A stretch of DNA of 64,000 bases from the NCBI GenBank assembly GCA_963707075.1, contig CAVPOX010000002.1, forward strand, positions 806,001 through 870,000. The letters run 5' to 3'. Within the stretch, counting starts at the first letter, position 1. Each line of letters opens with the position of its first letter. Below are positions 25,471-32,969 of the stretch, one piece after another. Made by a program: the position numbers and the translations under genes. This DNA is from CAXMQZ01 sp963707075 (GTDB lineage: Bacteria > Acidobacteriota > Thermoanaerobaculia > Multivoradales > JAHEKO01). Below the pieces are notes generated by a model. That model was given only the letters and a program-made list of their open reading frames with translations, searched no databases and was not told the origin of the DNA.

Positions 25471-26511
25471 ATGGCACGCAAAGTGACCAATACACCGATC
25501 GTCGAACTCGAGGAGGGGGATGCGGCAACCGGCTTCGCCCTGGTCACCAAGAAGGAGTTGCGCCAGGACAAGAACGGCCGCGACTACCTCGACATGGAGG
25601 TGGTCGACGCCACCGGCTCGATGGTCGCCAAGGTCTGGTCGGACAGCCCCGCCCTGCGGGGGGATTTCGCCCAGCACGACTTCGTCGCCTATCGCGGTAC
25701 CGTCAACCGCTACCGAGATCAGCTGCAGCTCAATATCAAGGACTGCCGACGGGCCATCGCAGCCGACCGCGACCACGGATTCGACGAAGCGCTGATCATT
25801 CCGTCGACCCGCTACGACATCGGGCAGCTGGATCGGCGCCTGCGGGAGATCTACTCGCAGGAAATCGTGCGCCCCGTGCTCGGTGAGCTGGCAAGTACCG
25901 CGCTGGAAGCCCACGGCGAACAGTTGCGGGAGCATCCGGCCGCCAAGACCATTCACCACGCCTACCGGGGGGGGCTCCTGGAGCACACGGTCTCGATGGC
26001 CGAGCTGGCCATTCAGATCTGCGGCCACTACGCTGAGCTCGATCGGGACCTCATCCTGCTCGGGGTCCTGTTTCACGATCTCGGCAAGCTCCAGGAGATC
26101 GGTGCCATGCCGGTCAATGACTACACGACAGTCGGGCGCCTGGTGGGTCACGTGGTCATCGGGCGGGACCTGTTGCGCGAGTGTTGCCGCGAAATCCCGG
26201 ACTTTCCCATCGATCTGCAAACCCATCTGGAGCATCTGATTCTCTCGCACCAGGGCCGTCTGGAATTCGGTTCACCCGTGCAACCCATGACCGCCGAGGC
26301 GATCGCTCTCCACTTCATCGACGATCTCGATTCGAAGCTCGCTCAGCTCAGAAGCGCCAGCGAGCTCGGTGAGCCCTTGCAGTTTCTGCGCGGCTTTGGC
26401 CGTTACCTCTACACCGGTGCCGGTTCCGAGAGCGAAGAGGAGTCACCGGATTCTGGTGGTACCGAGCCGACCGAAACGCAGTCCCCTGACCAGCCCACCC
26501 TGGATCTCTAG
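25471..26511 (+). CDS. HD-domain 3'-5' exoribonuclease, YhaM-like (OB fold + HD)
   Basis: The 346-residue protein has an N-terminal OB-fold nucleic-acid-binding domain (KNGRDYLDMEVVDATGSMVAKVW, about 20-90) and an HD phosphohydrolase domain. The latter has IHHAYRGGLLEHTVSMAELA, then the HD pair in LFHDLGKLQEIG and the late histidines of LEHLILSHQGRLEFGSP. This domain pair is that of YhaM/CbfI exoribonucleases. The ATG at 25471 has a GGAAAGGGA site before it, whereas the frame start at 25426 lacks one. The C-terminal 35 residues are acidic and probably disordered. Its TAG shares a CTAG tetranucleotide with the stop of the convergent DUF420 gene. Confidence 0.85.
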   Translation: MARKVTNTPIVELEEGDAATGFALVTKKELRQDKNGRDYLDMEVVDATGSMVAKVWSDSPALRGDFAQHDFVAYRGTVNRYRDQLQLNIKDCRRAIAADRDHGFDEALIIPSTRYDIGQLDRRLREIYSQEIVRPVLGELASTALEAHGEQLREHPAAKTIHHAYRGGLLEHTVSMAELAIQICGHYAELDRDLILLGVLFHDLGKLQEIGAMPVNDYTTVGRLVGHVVIGRDLLRECCREIPDFPIDLQTHLEHLILSHQGRLEFGSPVQPMTAEAIALHFIDDLDSKLAQLRSASELGEPLQFLRGFGRYLYTGAGSESEEESPDSGGTEPTETQSPDQPTLDL

Positions 26512-26930
26512 GTAACCAGGTGGTAGAGCATCCAGTACACCACCACTCCCGTCACACTGACATACAACCAGACCGGCAGCGTCCAGCGCGCTATCTTGCG
26601 ATGCTTGTCGAAACGCTCTTGTAGCGCCCGCCAGAGTGTGATCAGGGCGAGAAACGGCACGATCGCGGCCAGCACCGAGTGCGAGGCGAGGATCGCCAGG
26701 TAGAGGCTCCGCAACCCTCCGGTTCCCTGGAACTTCACCGACCCGGCCTGGTAGTGGTATATCAGGTAGCTGATCAGAAACAGGATCGAGAGCGTGAACG
26801 CGCCGACCATGCAGGCCCGGTGCGCCCCGATCCTCTTCTGGCGGATGAAGACGTACCCCGTAACGAGCAGGATCGCTCCGAGCCCGTTCAGCGTCGCGTT
26901 GACATGTGGCAGCATCGTCACGTCAGGCAT
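26508..26930 (-). CDS. DUF420 membrane protein (oxidase maturation, CtaM-like)
   Basis: The 140-residue protein has four predicted membrane segments, with conserved-type histidines in MLPHVNATLNGLGAILL, GAHRACMVGAFTLS, SYLIYHYQAG and LASHSVLAA. This is the DUF420 family; the relative CtaM is needed for maturation of heme A oxidases in Staphylococcus. The gene follows the coxB-ending oxidase operon on the same strand after a gap of 192 bases, which supports a role in assembling that oxidase. Its stop shares CTAG with the convergent HD gene. Confidence 0.85.
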   Translation of the reverse strand: MPDVTMLPHVNATLNGLGAILLVTGYVFIRQKRIGAHRACMVGAFTLSILFLISYLIYHYQAGSVKFQGTGGLRSLYLAILASHSVLAAIVPFLALITLWRALQERFDKHRKIARWTLPVWLYVSVTGVVVYWMLYHLVT

Positions 26931-27122
26931 GCCGTGATCTTACCGGTAGGGGACTCACAGAGCGCAACCTCACCCTCTTCCCGTTGAATTCAAGCGAGCA
27001 TCCGAGTGGGCTTGCCACAACGATCCCGGGGATTCGGCTGAGGGTTCGACAAGCGTAGCCTTGCCCTCACTCTTGCGAGGCGAGTCGGACCCTCAGTCGG
27101 ATTGCGCTTCAGTGCGGGCGGA

Positions 27123-27920
27123 CTATCCTGCCGGACCGAGCTTCGCCACCTGGTCGGCCATCCACGCGTCGAAGCTCTCTGGCGAGTGGATCTGGTAGAA
27201 GCCGCGCATGCGATAGTGACCCAGACCGCAGAGCTGGGCACAGGCAATCTCCCAGCAGGTCTTGTTCGCGGCGCAGCCTGGGAACTGGGCCTCCTCGGGA
27301 GTCGTCATCACCGGCTTGAAGTGGACGGGAATCTCCATGCCCGGAATCGAGTCTTGCTTGACCCGCATGGCGGGAAGAAAAAAGCTGTGAATCACGTCCT
27401 TTGATGACAACAAGACGGTCACCGGTCGATCGACTGGCAGGTGGAGTTGATTGATCGTCGTGATGTCGTCTTTGGCGTAAGGATCACTCCGATCCAACCC
27501 CAACGGATTCGAAGAGTCCACCAGGCCGATGTCGCGGGCACCAAAGATCCCGTCAGCCCCCGGATACTGCACATTCCAGGCGAATTGCTCACCCACGACC
27601 CTGACTTGCAGGGTACTGGCTTCGTCTTCGTGGGGTGTCACCCACATTGCCCAGGCTGGAATCGCAAAGCCGACCAGCAGGATCGCCTCGATCACCACAA
27701 CGCCGATCTCGATGTAGGAAGAGAAATGACTCTTGGAACCGGTGTAGCTGGCCTGCGGATTCTTGCTGGCACGAAATCGGAACAGCACGTAGATAAAGTA
27801 CAGGCTCCAGCCGACGAATAGCACCGCCATCAGCCAGTGCATGAGGCCGATCAACTGGTCGATCTGTGGACCGTGCGCGGATCCGTTCGGCGGCAACCAC
27901 TTGTTCAGGAAATTCAGCAT
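27123..27920 (-). CDS. coxB: Cytochrome c oxidase subunit II (A1-type oxidase, no fused heme c)
   Basis: The 265-residue protein has two membrane segments (about 22-46 and 68-92) and a periplasmic cupredoxin domain that binds CuA. The ligands are a His in KDVIHSFFLPAMR and the set in CAQLCGLGHYRM. The position usually held by Glu in C-x-E-x-C is Gln here. The second membrane segment reads EIGVVVIEAIL in place of the usual E-I-x-W-T-x-x-P, as found in the other subunit II of this window. There is no cytochrome c domain, so it must take electrons from a separate carrier, possibly the cupredoxin lipoprotein at 42758 or the cytochrome at 49809. It is the last cox gene of the operon that starts at 31077. 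Confidence 0.93.
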   Translation of the reverse strand: MLNFLNKWLPPNGSAHGPQIDQLIGLMHWLMAVLFVGWSLYFIYVLFRFRASKNPQASYTGSKSHFSSYIEIGVVVIEAILLVGFAIPAWAMWVTPHEDEASTLQVRVVGEQFAWNVQYPGADGIFGARDIGLVDSSNPLGLDRSDPYAKDDITTINQLHLPVDRPVTVLLSSKDVIHSFFLPAMRVKQDSIPGMEIPVHFKPVMTTPEEAQFPGCAANKTCWEIACAQLCGLGHYRMRGFYQIHSPESFDAWMADQVAKLGPAG

Positions 27921-28190
27921 CTAGCCAGCTCCCCCACCAATCAGTTGAAACCGATCACTGCGTCGGCGCTCCCGCCGAGCGCGCTGTCGAATACTCAAGA
28001 ACAGGGCGACAAATCCCACCTGCACGACTGCGACAACAGCCAACAGAACGAGGATTCCGTTGTTGACACCCTCGGTCAGCGGCGAGTCCGCAGCGCCATA
28101 ACAAACGGCACAAGCATCTGCGGCACATGGTGCCAGCACCCAGCTCACTACCAGGACGAAGGTCGTCAACGCAGTCCTGTGCCACTTCAT
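27921..28190 (-). CDS. Small exported membrane protein in the oxidase operon
   Basis: The 89-residue product is not a family I can name. It has a signal-like N-terminus (TALTTFVLVVSWVLAPCAADA), then ACAVCYGAADSPLTEGVNNG with two Cys three apart, then one membrane helix (ILVLLAVVAVVQVGFVALFL) and a basic tail. The ATG at 28190 overlaps the stop of the upstream small gene as ATGA, and its stop abuts coxB, so it is firmly embedded in the oxidase operon. A structural or assembly role is likely; the CxxC could bind copper or be redox active. Confidence 0.7.
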   Translation of the reverse strand: MKWHRTALTTFVLVVSWVLAPCAADACAVCYGAADSPLTEGVNNGILVLLAVVAVVQVGFVALFLSIRQRARRERRRSDRFQLIGGGAG

Positions 28191-28393
28191 CCGTTCAACC
28201 TCTTCAACTTGCCGAAGTATCGGATCGCATAGAACACCAGCGCGGCTCCGCTCAGAAAGAACACGATCGCCATCACCAGACCCCCGGTGCTGGCAGCCTC
28301 GGCATAGCGTTGCAGGCCCCAGACACCGACCAACAGACAGAGCAGGATCGAGACACAGATGAAGAAGACGTGAAAGCTCTTGAGCCCCAGCAT
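28187..28393 (-). CDS. Small two-helix membrane protein in the oxidase operon
   Basis: This 68-residue protein has two membrane helices (VFFICVSILLCLLVGVWGL and TGGLVMAIVFFLSGAALVFYAI) and a basic C-terminal tail. It lies two bases after the subunit IV gene and overlaps the next gene by ATGA. It is not assignable to a named family, but the position suggests an accessory oxidase subunit. Confidence 0.65.
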   Translation of the reverse strand: MLGLKSFHVFFICVSILLCLLVGVWGLQRYAEAASTGGLVMAIVFFLSGAALVFYAIRYFGKLKRLNG

Positions 28394-28395
28394 AA

Positions 28396-28701
28396 TCAGC
28401 GCAGCCTGTCGGCGTATCCTCCAAGCGGCAAGAGGAGTAGTGCCACGAAGAACACCAGAGTGAGGATCAAGACGGCGTAGACCAGTCTACGCTCCGAAAT
28501 CAGGTGCATGAAGAATGCCGCAACCAGAGAACCCTTGATGGTGGCGATGAAGAGAGCCAGGGCGATCGCTGCGCCAAAACTCAGGTGGAGGTAGCTGACC
28601 GCGACCGTCACCAGGGTCAGGGCCGCCAGAGCGACAAAGACCATGATGTAGACCCTGGTCTCCTTCTTGATCTCTTCCGCGCTATGTCCAGACATGCTCA
28701 C
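28396..28701 (-). CDS. Cytochrome c oxidase subunit IV family protein
   Basis: The 101-residue protein has three membrane helices. The third-position pattern IKGSLVAAFFMHLISERRLVY is the mark of the prokaryotic COX IV (COX4_pro/CyoD-like) family. Start may be the first Met (28701) or the Met two codons on. It lies between subunit III and two small membrane protein genes in the oxidase operon and is likely a stabilising subunit. Confidence 0.88.
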   Translation of the reverse strand: MSMSGHSAEEIKKETRVYIMVFVALAALTLVTVAVSYLHLSFGAAIALALFIATIKGSLVAAFFMHLISERRLVYAVLILTLVFFVALLLLPLGGYADRLR

Positions 28702-28713
28702 TTCTCCTCGTCA

Positions 28714-29304
28714 CTACAGCAGATAGAGGGTCGGAAACAGAAAGATCCAGACCAGATCCACAAAGTGCCAGTAGAGCCCGAGAACCTCGATCCGATTGGT
28801 GAAGCGGTCGGGCTCGCTCTTCCACATCCGGGCTCCGGGTCCGAGAAAATAGGCCATGACCACCATTCCCCCCAGCACGTGCAGTCCGTGCAAGCCGGTA
28901 AGGGTGAAGTAGATCGCCATGAAGTTGTCGGTGCTCGGATAGAGGTGATGCTCGAACTTCGAGGCATACTCGATCGTCTTGATGATCATGAAGCCGACCC
29001 CACAGGCGAAGGTCGTCGCCATCCACATCCGATACCTCCTGAAGTCTCCAAGGCGCAGCGCCGCCCATGACAGCACCATCGTCACACTCGAAGAGATCAG
29101 CACCATGGTGTTGATGGTGGCCAACGGCACGTTCAGAATGTCGTAGCCGTGCGGCCACTCCGCCGCGCCGGTCCGCAGCAGGATCAGACTCGAGAACAGG
29201 GCTCCGAAGAGCATCACCTCCGAGGCCAGGAAGAGCCACACACCCAGCTTGGCGTTGTAGAGACCGGTATCCGGTCGCGCTTCGACGGTATAGGGAATCT
29301 GCAT
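28714..29304 (-). CDS. coxC: Cytochrome c oxidase subunit III
   Basis: The 196-residue protein has five membrane helices and family features: LGVWLFLASEVMLFGALFSS near the N-terminus, FTLTGLHGLHVLGGMVVM with its histidines, and GLYWHFVDLVWIFLFPTLYLL at the C-terminus. It is the short, five-helix form common in bacteria. It starts 6 bases after the subunit I stop. Confidence 0.93.
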   Translation of the reverse strand: MQIPYTVEARPDTGLYNAKLGVWLFLASEVMLFGALFSSLILLRTGAAEWPHGYDILNVPLATINTMVLISSSVTMVLSWAALRLGDFRRYRMWMATTFACGVGFMIIKTIEYASKFEHHLYPSTDNFMAIYFTLTGLHGLHVLGGMVVMAYFLGPGARMWKSEPDRFTNRIEVLGLYWHFVDLVWIFLFPTLYLL

Positions 29305-29310
29305 GACGCC

Positions 29311-31077
29311 TCAACCCTCCTGTGCCACCGCGTCTTGCGGCAGGAATGATCGCTCCGAATCCGGCGGGCTGTACTCGTAAGGGCCGCGAGTGACCACCGG
29401 GATCTCGGGGAAATTGCCATGTCCGATCGGTGGCGAGGGGGCTGCCGACCATTCCAGGGTCGTGGCCTCCCACGGATTGGCTCCCACCGTAGCGCCCTTC
29501 TTGATGCTCACGAAGAGATTGATGATAAACGGGATCTGCGCCAGCAGAAGCCCCCACGCGGACATGGATATGAACGGGTTCCAGTGCAGCACGTCCTGGG
29601 CATGGGCATACTGGTCGCCCCCGTCGTAGAGCCGCCGTGAGACACCCGCGAGCCCCTGCAGGAACATCGGCATGAAGACACCGTTTATGAATATAAAAGA
29701 GGGCCAGAAGTGCAGCTTGCCCAGCGTTTCGTTCATCCGGCGACCGGTAATCTTCGGAAACCAGTAGTAGATGCCCGCGAAGATGGCGAAGATGGTTCCA
29801 GGGGCCACCACGTAGTGGAAATGCCCGATGACGTAGTAGGTATCGTGCAGATGGATGTCGCTTGGTGCCAGTCCCAGCGGTAGCCCGGTCAGCCCACCGA
29901 TGCCGAACATCGGCAAAAATGCGAGGGCGAACAGCATCGGTGTATTGAAGCGGATCGAGCCGCCCCAGAGCGACATCAACAGCGCGGTGAGAATGACCAC
30001 CGAGGGCACTGAGATGATCATCGTCGTGGTCTGGAAGAAGGAGCTGATCGCCGTCCCCATTCCGGTCAAGAACATGTGGTGCGCCCAGACGATGAAGGAC
30101 ATGAACCCGAGGAAGACTCCGGCATAGACCATCGCCTTGTAACCCCACAGAGGCTTGCGGGTGTTGTTGGCGATCACCTCGGCCACGATCCCCATCGCCG
30201 GCAGAATCAGCACATAGACCTCCGGATGGGCGAGGAACCAGAACAGGTGCTGCCAGAGCAGCGGGTTGCCTCCGCCCGCCACTTCCAGAATCTCACCACT
30301 GACCACCAAGCCACTGGGCAGGAAGAAGCTCGTTCCGGCCACTCGATCCATCAGTTGGAGAATGCCGGCCGCTTCCAACGGAGGAAAAGCCAGGAGCAAC
30401 AAGAACGCTGTCACCAGCTGCGACCAGATCATGTAGGGCAAGCGCATGAACGTCAGGCCAGGACACCGCAGCTGGAAGATCGTGACGATGAAATTGACCG
30501 AACCCAGAAGGGACGACGTGATCAAGAACACCATCCCCACCAGCCACCATGTCTGTCCCTGAGTCGCGATATCGGAAAGCGGCGGATAGGAGGTCCACCC
30601 CGAATTAGCCGCCCCCCCTGGAACGAAGAAGCTCGACAGCATGATCAGGCCACCGGGCAGGTAGCACCAGTAGCTGGCCATGTTGAGCTTGGGAAAGGCC
30701 ATGTCGGGAGCGCCGATCTGCAACGGCACGACGTAGTTCCCGAAGGCGCCGACCAGAATGGGCACCACCCCCAGAAACACCATGATGGTGCCGTGCATCG
30801 CGCCCAACTGGTTGTAAAACTCGGGCAGTATGATGCCGCCGGGTGCATTGGCTGCTCCCAGCAGGCCACCGATGATTGGCACCGGTTTGCCGGGAAACGC
30901 CAGCTGCCATCGCATGATCAGCATCAGGCAGAAGCCGAAAAGCATGAAGAACAATGCGGTGAAGCCGTACTGGATGCCGATCACCTTGTGGTCCTGGGAG
31001 AAGATGTACTTTCTCCAGAACGGCTCCTCGTGGTGATCCGCGTGCCCGTCGGACTCGTGCTTCTCGAGAACACTCAT
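29311..31077 (-). CDS. coxA: Cytochrome c oxidase subunit I, A1-type, lacking the K-channel lysine
   Basis: The 588-residue protein binds heme a and the heme a3-CuB site. Counting from the ATG at 31077 (a GTG lies three codons earlier), the ligands are His95, His284, His333/334, His419 and His421, and the crosslink Tyr288 is present in HPEVY. Glu286 marks the A1 type, and the D-channel residues N-x-x-x (FGNY), GAPDMAFP Asp and following Asn are kept. The K-channel is not: the lysine position in the VPTGIK segment reads VPSVVI (Ile362, codon at 29992-29994), and the Ser at 299 is Ala, followed by Glu. The first gene of the operon, it is followed by subunits III, IV and II. Confidence 0.95.
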   Translation of the reverse strand: MSVLEKHESDGHADHHEEPFWRKYIFSQDHKVIGIQYGFTALFFMLFGFCLMLIMRWQLAFPGKPVPIIGGLLGAANAPGGIILPEFYNQLGAMHGTIMVFLGVVPILVGAFGNYVVPLQIGAPDMAFPKLNMASYWCYLPGGLIMLSSFFVPGGAANSGWTSYPPLSDIATQGQTWWLVGMVFLITSSLLGSVNFIVTIFQLRCPGLTFMRLPYMIWSQLVTAFLLLLAFPPLEAAGILQLMDRVAGTSFFLPSGLVVSGEILEVAGGGNPLLWQHLFWFLAHPEVYVLILPAMGIVAEVIANNTRKPLWGYKAMVYAGVFLGFMSFIVWAHHMFLTGMGTAISSFFQTTTMIISVPSVVILTALLMSLWGGSIRFNTPMLFALAFLPMFGIGGLTGLPLGLAPSDIHLHDTYYVIGHFHYVVAPGTIFAIFAGIYYWFPKITGRRMNETLGKLHFWPSFIFINGVFMPMFLQGLAGVSRRLYDGGDQYAHAQDVLHWNPFISMSAWGLLLAQIPFIINLFVSIKKGATVGANPWEATTLEWSAAPSPPIGHGNFPEIPVVTRGPYEYSPPDSERSFLPQDAVAQEG

Positions 31078-31129
31078 AGACGACACCTCGCCCTAAAGTT
31101 CGAGTCGAATTCTCGGCTCCCACGGCCGT

Positions 31130-31143
31130 CGATCTACAGATCG
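31130..31143. promoter_or_regulatory. Perfect 14-base palindrome in the leader of the oxidase operon
   Basis: CGATCTACAGATCG (6-base arms around AC) lies 53 bases upstream of the coxA ATG on the minus strand. It could be an operator for a dimeric regulator. No second copy was noticed in the other respiratory promoters of this window. Confidence 0.3.
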
Positions 31144-31175
31144 GAGGCCCCTGGAGGCCGCACTGCCTTTGCTTG

Positions 31176-31388
31176 TTAGCCAGCGGAGTCTATGACATCG
31201 CCAGAGCGGCTCGCAAGTCGCACCTGGGCGAGCATCCGTAGGACGAGATATGGAGTGAGATTGACGAGCCAGAACATGAGCTTGAAAATCCCGATCAGGC
31301 AGTTGTTGGCAAAGACAAAGGTCTCCCGTCACCTGGGGAACATCTTGCTTTGCGTGCGACAAATCCAGTCCGGTGCGAGGAAATCCAT
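31176..31388 (-). pseudogene. Possible decayed small membrane-protein ORF with in-frame TGA
   Basis: From the ATG at 31388 the frame gives MDFLAPDWICRTQSKMFPR, then TGA at 31329-31331, then 50 more codons up to a TAA at 31176-31178. These include a strongly hydrophobic stretch (LIGIFKLMFWLVNLTPYLVL) and a basic turn. The Met at 31277 could start a 33-residue peptide. It may be a remnant or chance; codon third positions are not strongly GC-biased. Confidence 0.2.
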
Positions 31389-31492
31389 CCGCCGGGGAGC
31401 ACTCCGCTCCCACGGTCGATGATCGTGCTCCAGATGGTGAATCGGGTCAGCGTCCGCGTCTGCATCTCAACCTCCCTTATCGCCATCGAGGG

Positions 31493-32251
31493 CTAGCTGT
31501 CGTCAGGAATCACGCCATCGTCGATCGCCGACCGACGCCACCGCTCAGCGTGCTCCTTTCCGACCACGCCGGCGCTGCCTCCAGCTGCATACAAAACCGC
31601 GCACAGTTGATATTGATCGCGCTCCCCGGTCTCTGGATCCCCGGGACGGCTGCGGTTGTCCTGGCTGGACTCGATCCGATCCCGGAGGCCAATCAACTGG
31701 CGGGTGGCCATGAAGGAGTCGATGACCCGAAACACGAGCATCGAGGCCGTCGCGCCAAATCCGGTCGTCGTCGCTGACATCCTGCTGACCAGACGGGTTC
31801 CGCTGCCCTTCGACTCCAGGCAGTAGGCTGTCACCAGACAGGCGCGCGCACCAAAGAACTGGACGCCGTCAACCCACCAAGCCATGGCCTGCCCCTTTTC
31901 GAGGTGCCGCAGGTAACCAATGGCGGTCGCGTCGCCCAGTCGCGGTTCCGGGACCCAGGAGAGCACATGCCAAGCGGAGCTCCTTCTGCCATTGTCCAGC
32001 CAATCGACGCTGTACCAGCCAGCGCCTCGGCCGAGCTGGGCAATCCACGGCCAGACCCGCGCCGCCGAAGCGTCGATCGACACGGCCCGGGTCATCGCCA
32101 CCCGCACGGTGGCACAGGAATCCAGATACTCGTCACCCGGCATCTGCCTGTGGCGCTCCTCGGACGTCGACCCCCACCGCATACCCCAACGCAGCGCCAT
32201 GGCACTCCCGCACAGCACAAGGGTCGAGATGGCAAGACCCCAGATGAGCAT
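31493..32251 (-). CDS. SRPBCC-family protein with N-terminal membrane anchor
   Basis: The 252-residue protein has an N-terminal membrane helix (MLIWGLAISTLVLCGSAMAL) and a START/SRPBCC-like domain. The latter begins VRVAMTRAVSIDASAARVWPWIAQLG, where R-V-W-x-W-I-x-Q-L-G is a common signature, and continues RGAGWYSVDWLDNGRR. Such domains bind hydrophobic ligands in a deep cavity; the ligand is unknown. The frame begins at 32431, but that part is the shadow of the upstream hydrolase gene, so the Met at 32251 is used. It starts 22 bases after the hydrolase stop, so the two are probably cotranscribed. Confidence 0.72.
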   Translation of the reverse strand: MLIWGLAISTLVLCGSAMALRWGMRWGSTSEERHRQMPGDEYLDSCATVRVAMTRAVSIDASAARVWPWIAQLGRGAGWYSVDWLDNGRRSSAWHVLSWVPEPRLGDATAIGYLRHLEKGQAMAWWVDGVQFFGARACLVTAYCLESKGSGTRLVSRMSATTTGFGATASMLVFRVIDSFMATRQLIGLRDRIESSQDNRSRPGDPETGERDQYQLCAVLYAAGGSAGVVGKEHAERWRRSAIDDGVIPDDS

Positions 32252-32273
32252 GGACGCACCCACTCCAGCGAGC

Positions 32274-32969
32274 CTACCTGGTGAGCTCTGTGACAATCGC
32301 CTCGGTAAGGGCGTCGGCTTGATCGGTCTTGAAGACGTGTTGGGCGTGCGCCGTGCCCGGCAGGAGCTCCAGGCGCTTTGGCTCCGGGGCAAGCTCGAAC
32401 TGACGCTTGATCCGGTCGATGCCTCCTTCACCCGCCGAAGCGATGTACAAGAAAGCCTCCGCCTTCATCTCCTGCGGTTTGTCGATGGGACCGGGCGCGA
32501 GAAGGACCACCCTGTCGAGTCGACCGGGCCCGACCTGGGTGGCGGCGTTGCCGACCGCCCATCCCCCGATGCTGGCTCCCAGTAGCGAGATGCTCGCGGT
32601 CTCACGCTCCTCGAGGTAGTCGATGGCCGCCAGGACATCGAGGTCGATGCGATTGCCTTCTTTGCCTGGACGCGAGTGCCCGTATCCGCGAAAGTCGAGG
32701 GCCAGCACGAGCAGCCCTGCGCTCACCAGCCGCTCGGCCAGGGGCTGCCAACTCTCCTTGTCGAAGACCTTGCCATGTGCCAGAACCACGGCACGATCAC
32801 CGGTGCCGTAGAGGTGGGCATGGATCTGCCCTCCATCAGCGGCAGGGAACGAAACGTCGTCAGGGGCTTGCTCGGCGCTCGCCTGGCTGCTTCCGCTGAG
32901 ACCCGCCAGTGCCGCCAACAGGATCAGGGTGACGGGAATCGTTCGAAGATCTCCTGCCAGCTGTCGCAT
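32274..32969 (-). CDS. Exported alpha/beta hydrolase
   Basis: The 231-residue protein has a signal peptide (TLILLAALAGLSGSSQASA) and an alpha/beta hydrolase fold: the oxyanion strand AVVLAHGKVFDKESW, the nucleophile region SLLGASIGGWAVG and a His in LLPGTAHAQHVFKT near the C-terminus. The Ser sits in G-A-S-I-G. It is likely a periplasmic esterase or peptidase; substrate unknown. The Met at 32969 overlaps the 3' end of the HAD gene by 46 bases, which is longer than usual, but no later start would keep the signal peptide. Confidence 0.78.
   Translation of the reverse strand: MRQLAGDLRTIPVTLILLAALAGLSGSSQASAEQAPDDVSFPAADGGQIHAHLYGTGDRAVVLAHGKVFDKESWQPLAERLVSAGLLVLALDFRGYGHSRPGKEGNRIDLDVLAAIDYLEERETASISLLGASIGGWAVGNAATQVGPGRLDRVVLLAPGPIDKPQEMKAEAFLYIASAGEGGIDRIKRQFELAPEPKRLELLPGTAHAQHVFKTDQADALTEAIVTELTR

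Larger units (their letters stand above)
31078..31492. other. 415-base stretch without a confident gene
   Basis: This is the longest gap in the window. It must carry the promoter of the oxidase operon (transcribed leftward from 31077) and the 3' flank of the SRPBCC gene. It contains the 14-base palindrome at 31130-31143 and a possible decayed small membrane ORF at 31176-31388. No RNA gene or terminator hairpin was found in it, and its base composition is less GC-rich than the coding regions. Confidence 0.6.

Noticed and set aside
26931..27122. Possible tRNA or terminator between coxB and DUF420
   Set aside because: A GGGTTCGAC-like string is present, but no cloverleaf partner arms or T-tracted hairpin could be drawn.
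28682..30148. 488-codon open frame on the minus strand
   Set aside because: A frame-shifted shadow across coxC and coxA; its sequence is Arg/His-rich with no membrane helices, unlike the true frames.
29311..31077. Idea that the A1 subunit I is a nitric oxide reductase
   Set aside because: Glu286, the crosslink Tyr288 and all CuB ligands are present and CuA ligands exist in its subunit II, so an oxygen reductase remains the simpler reading.
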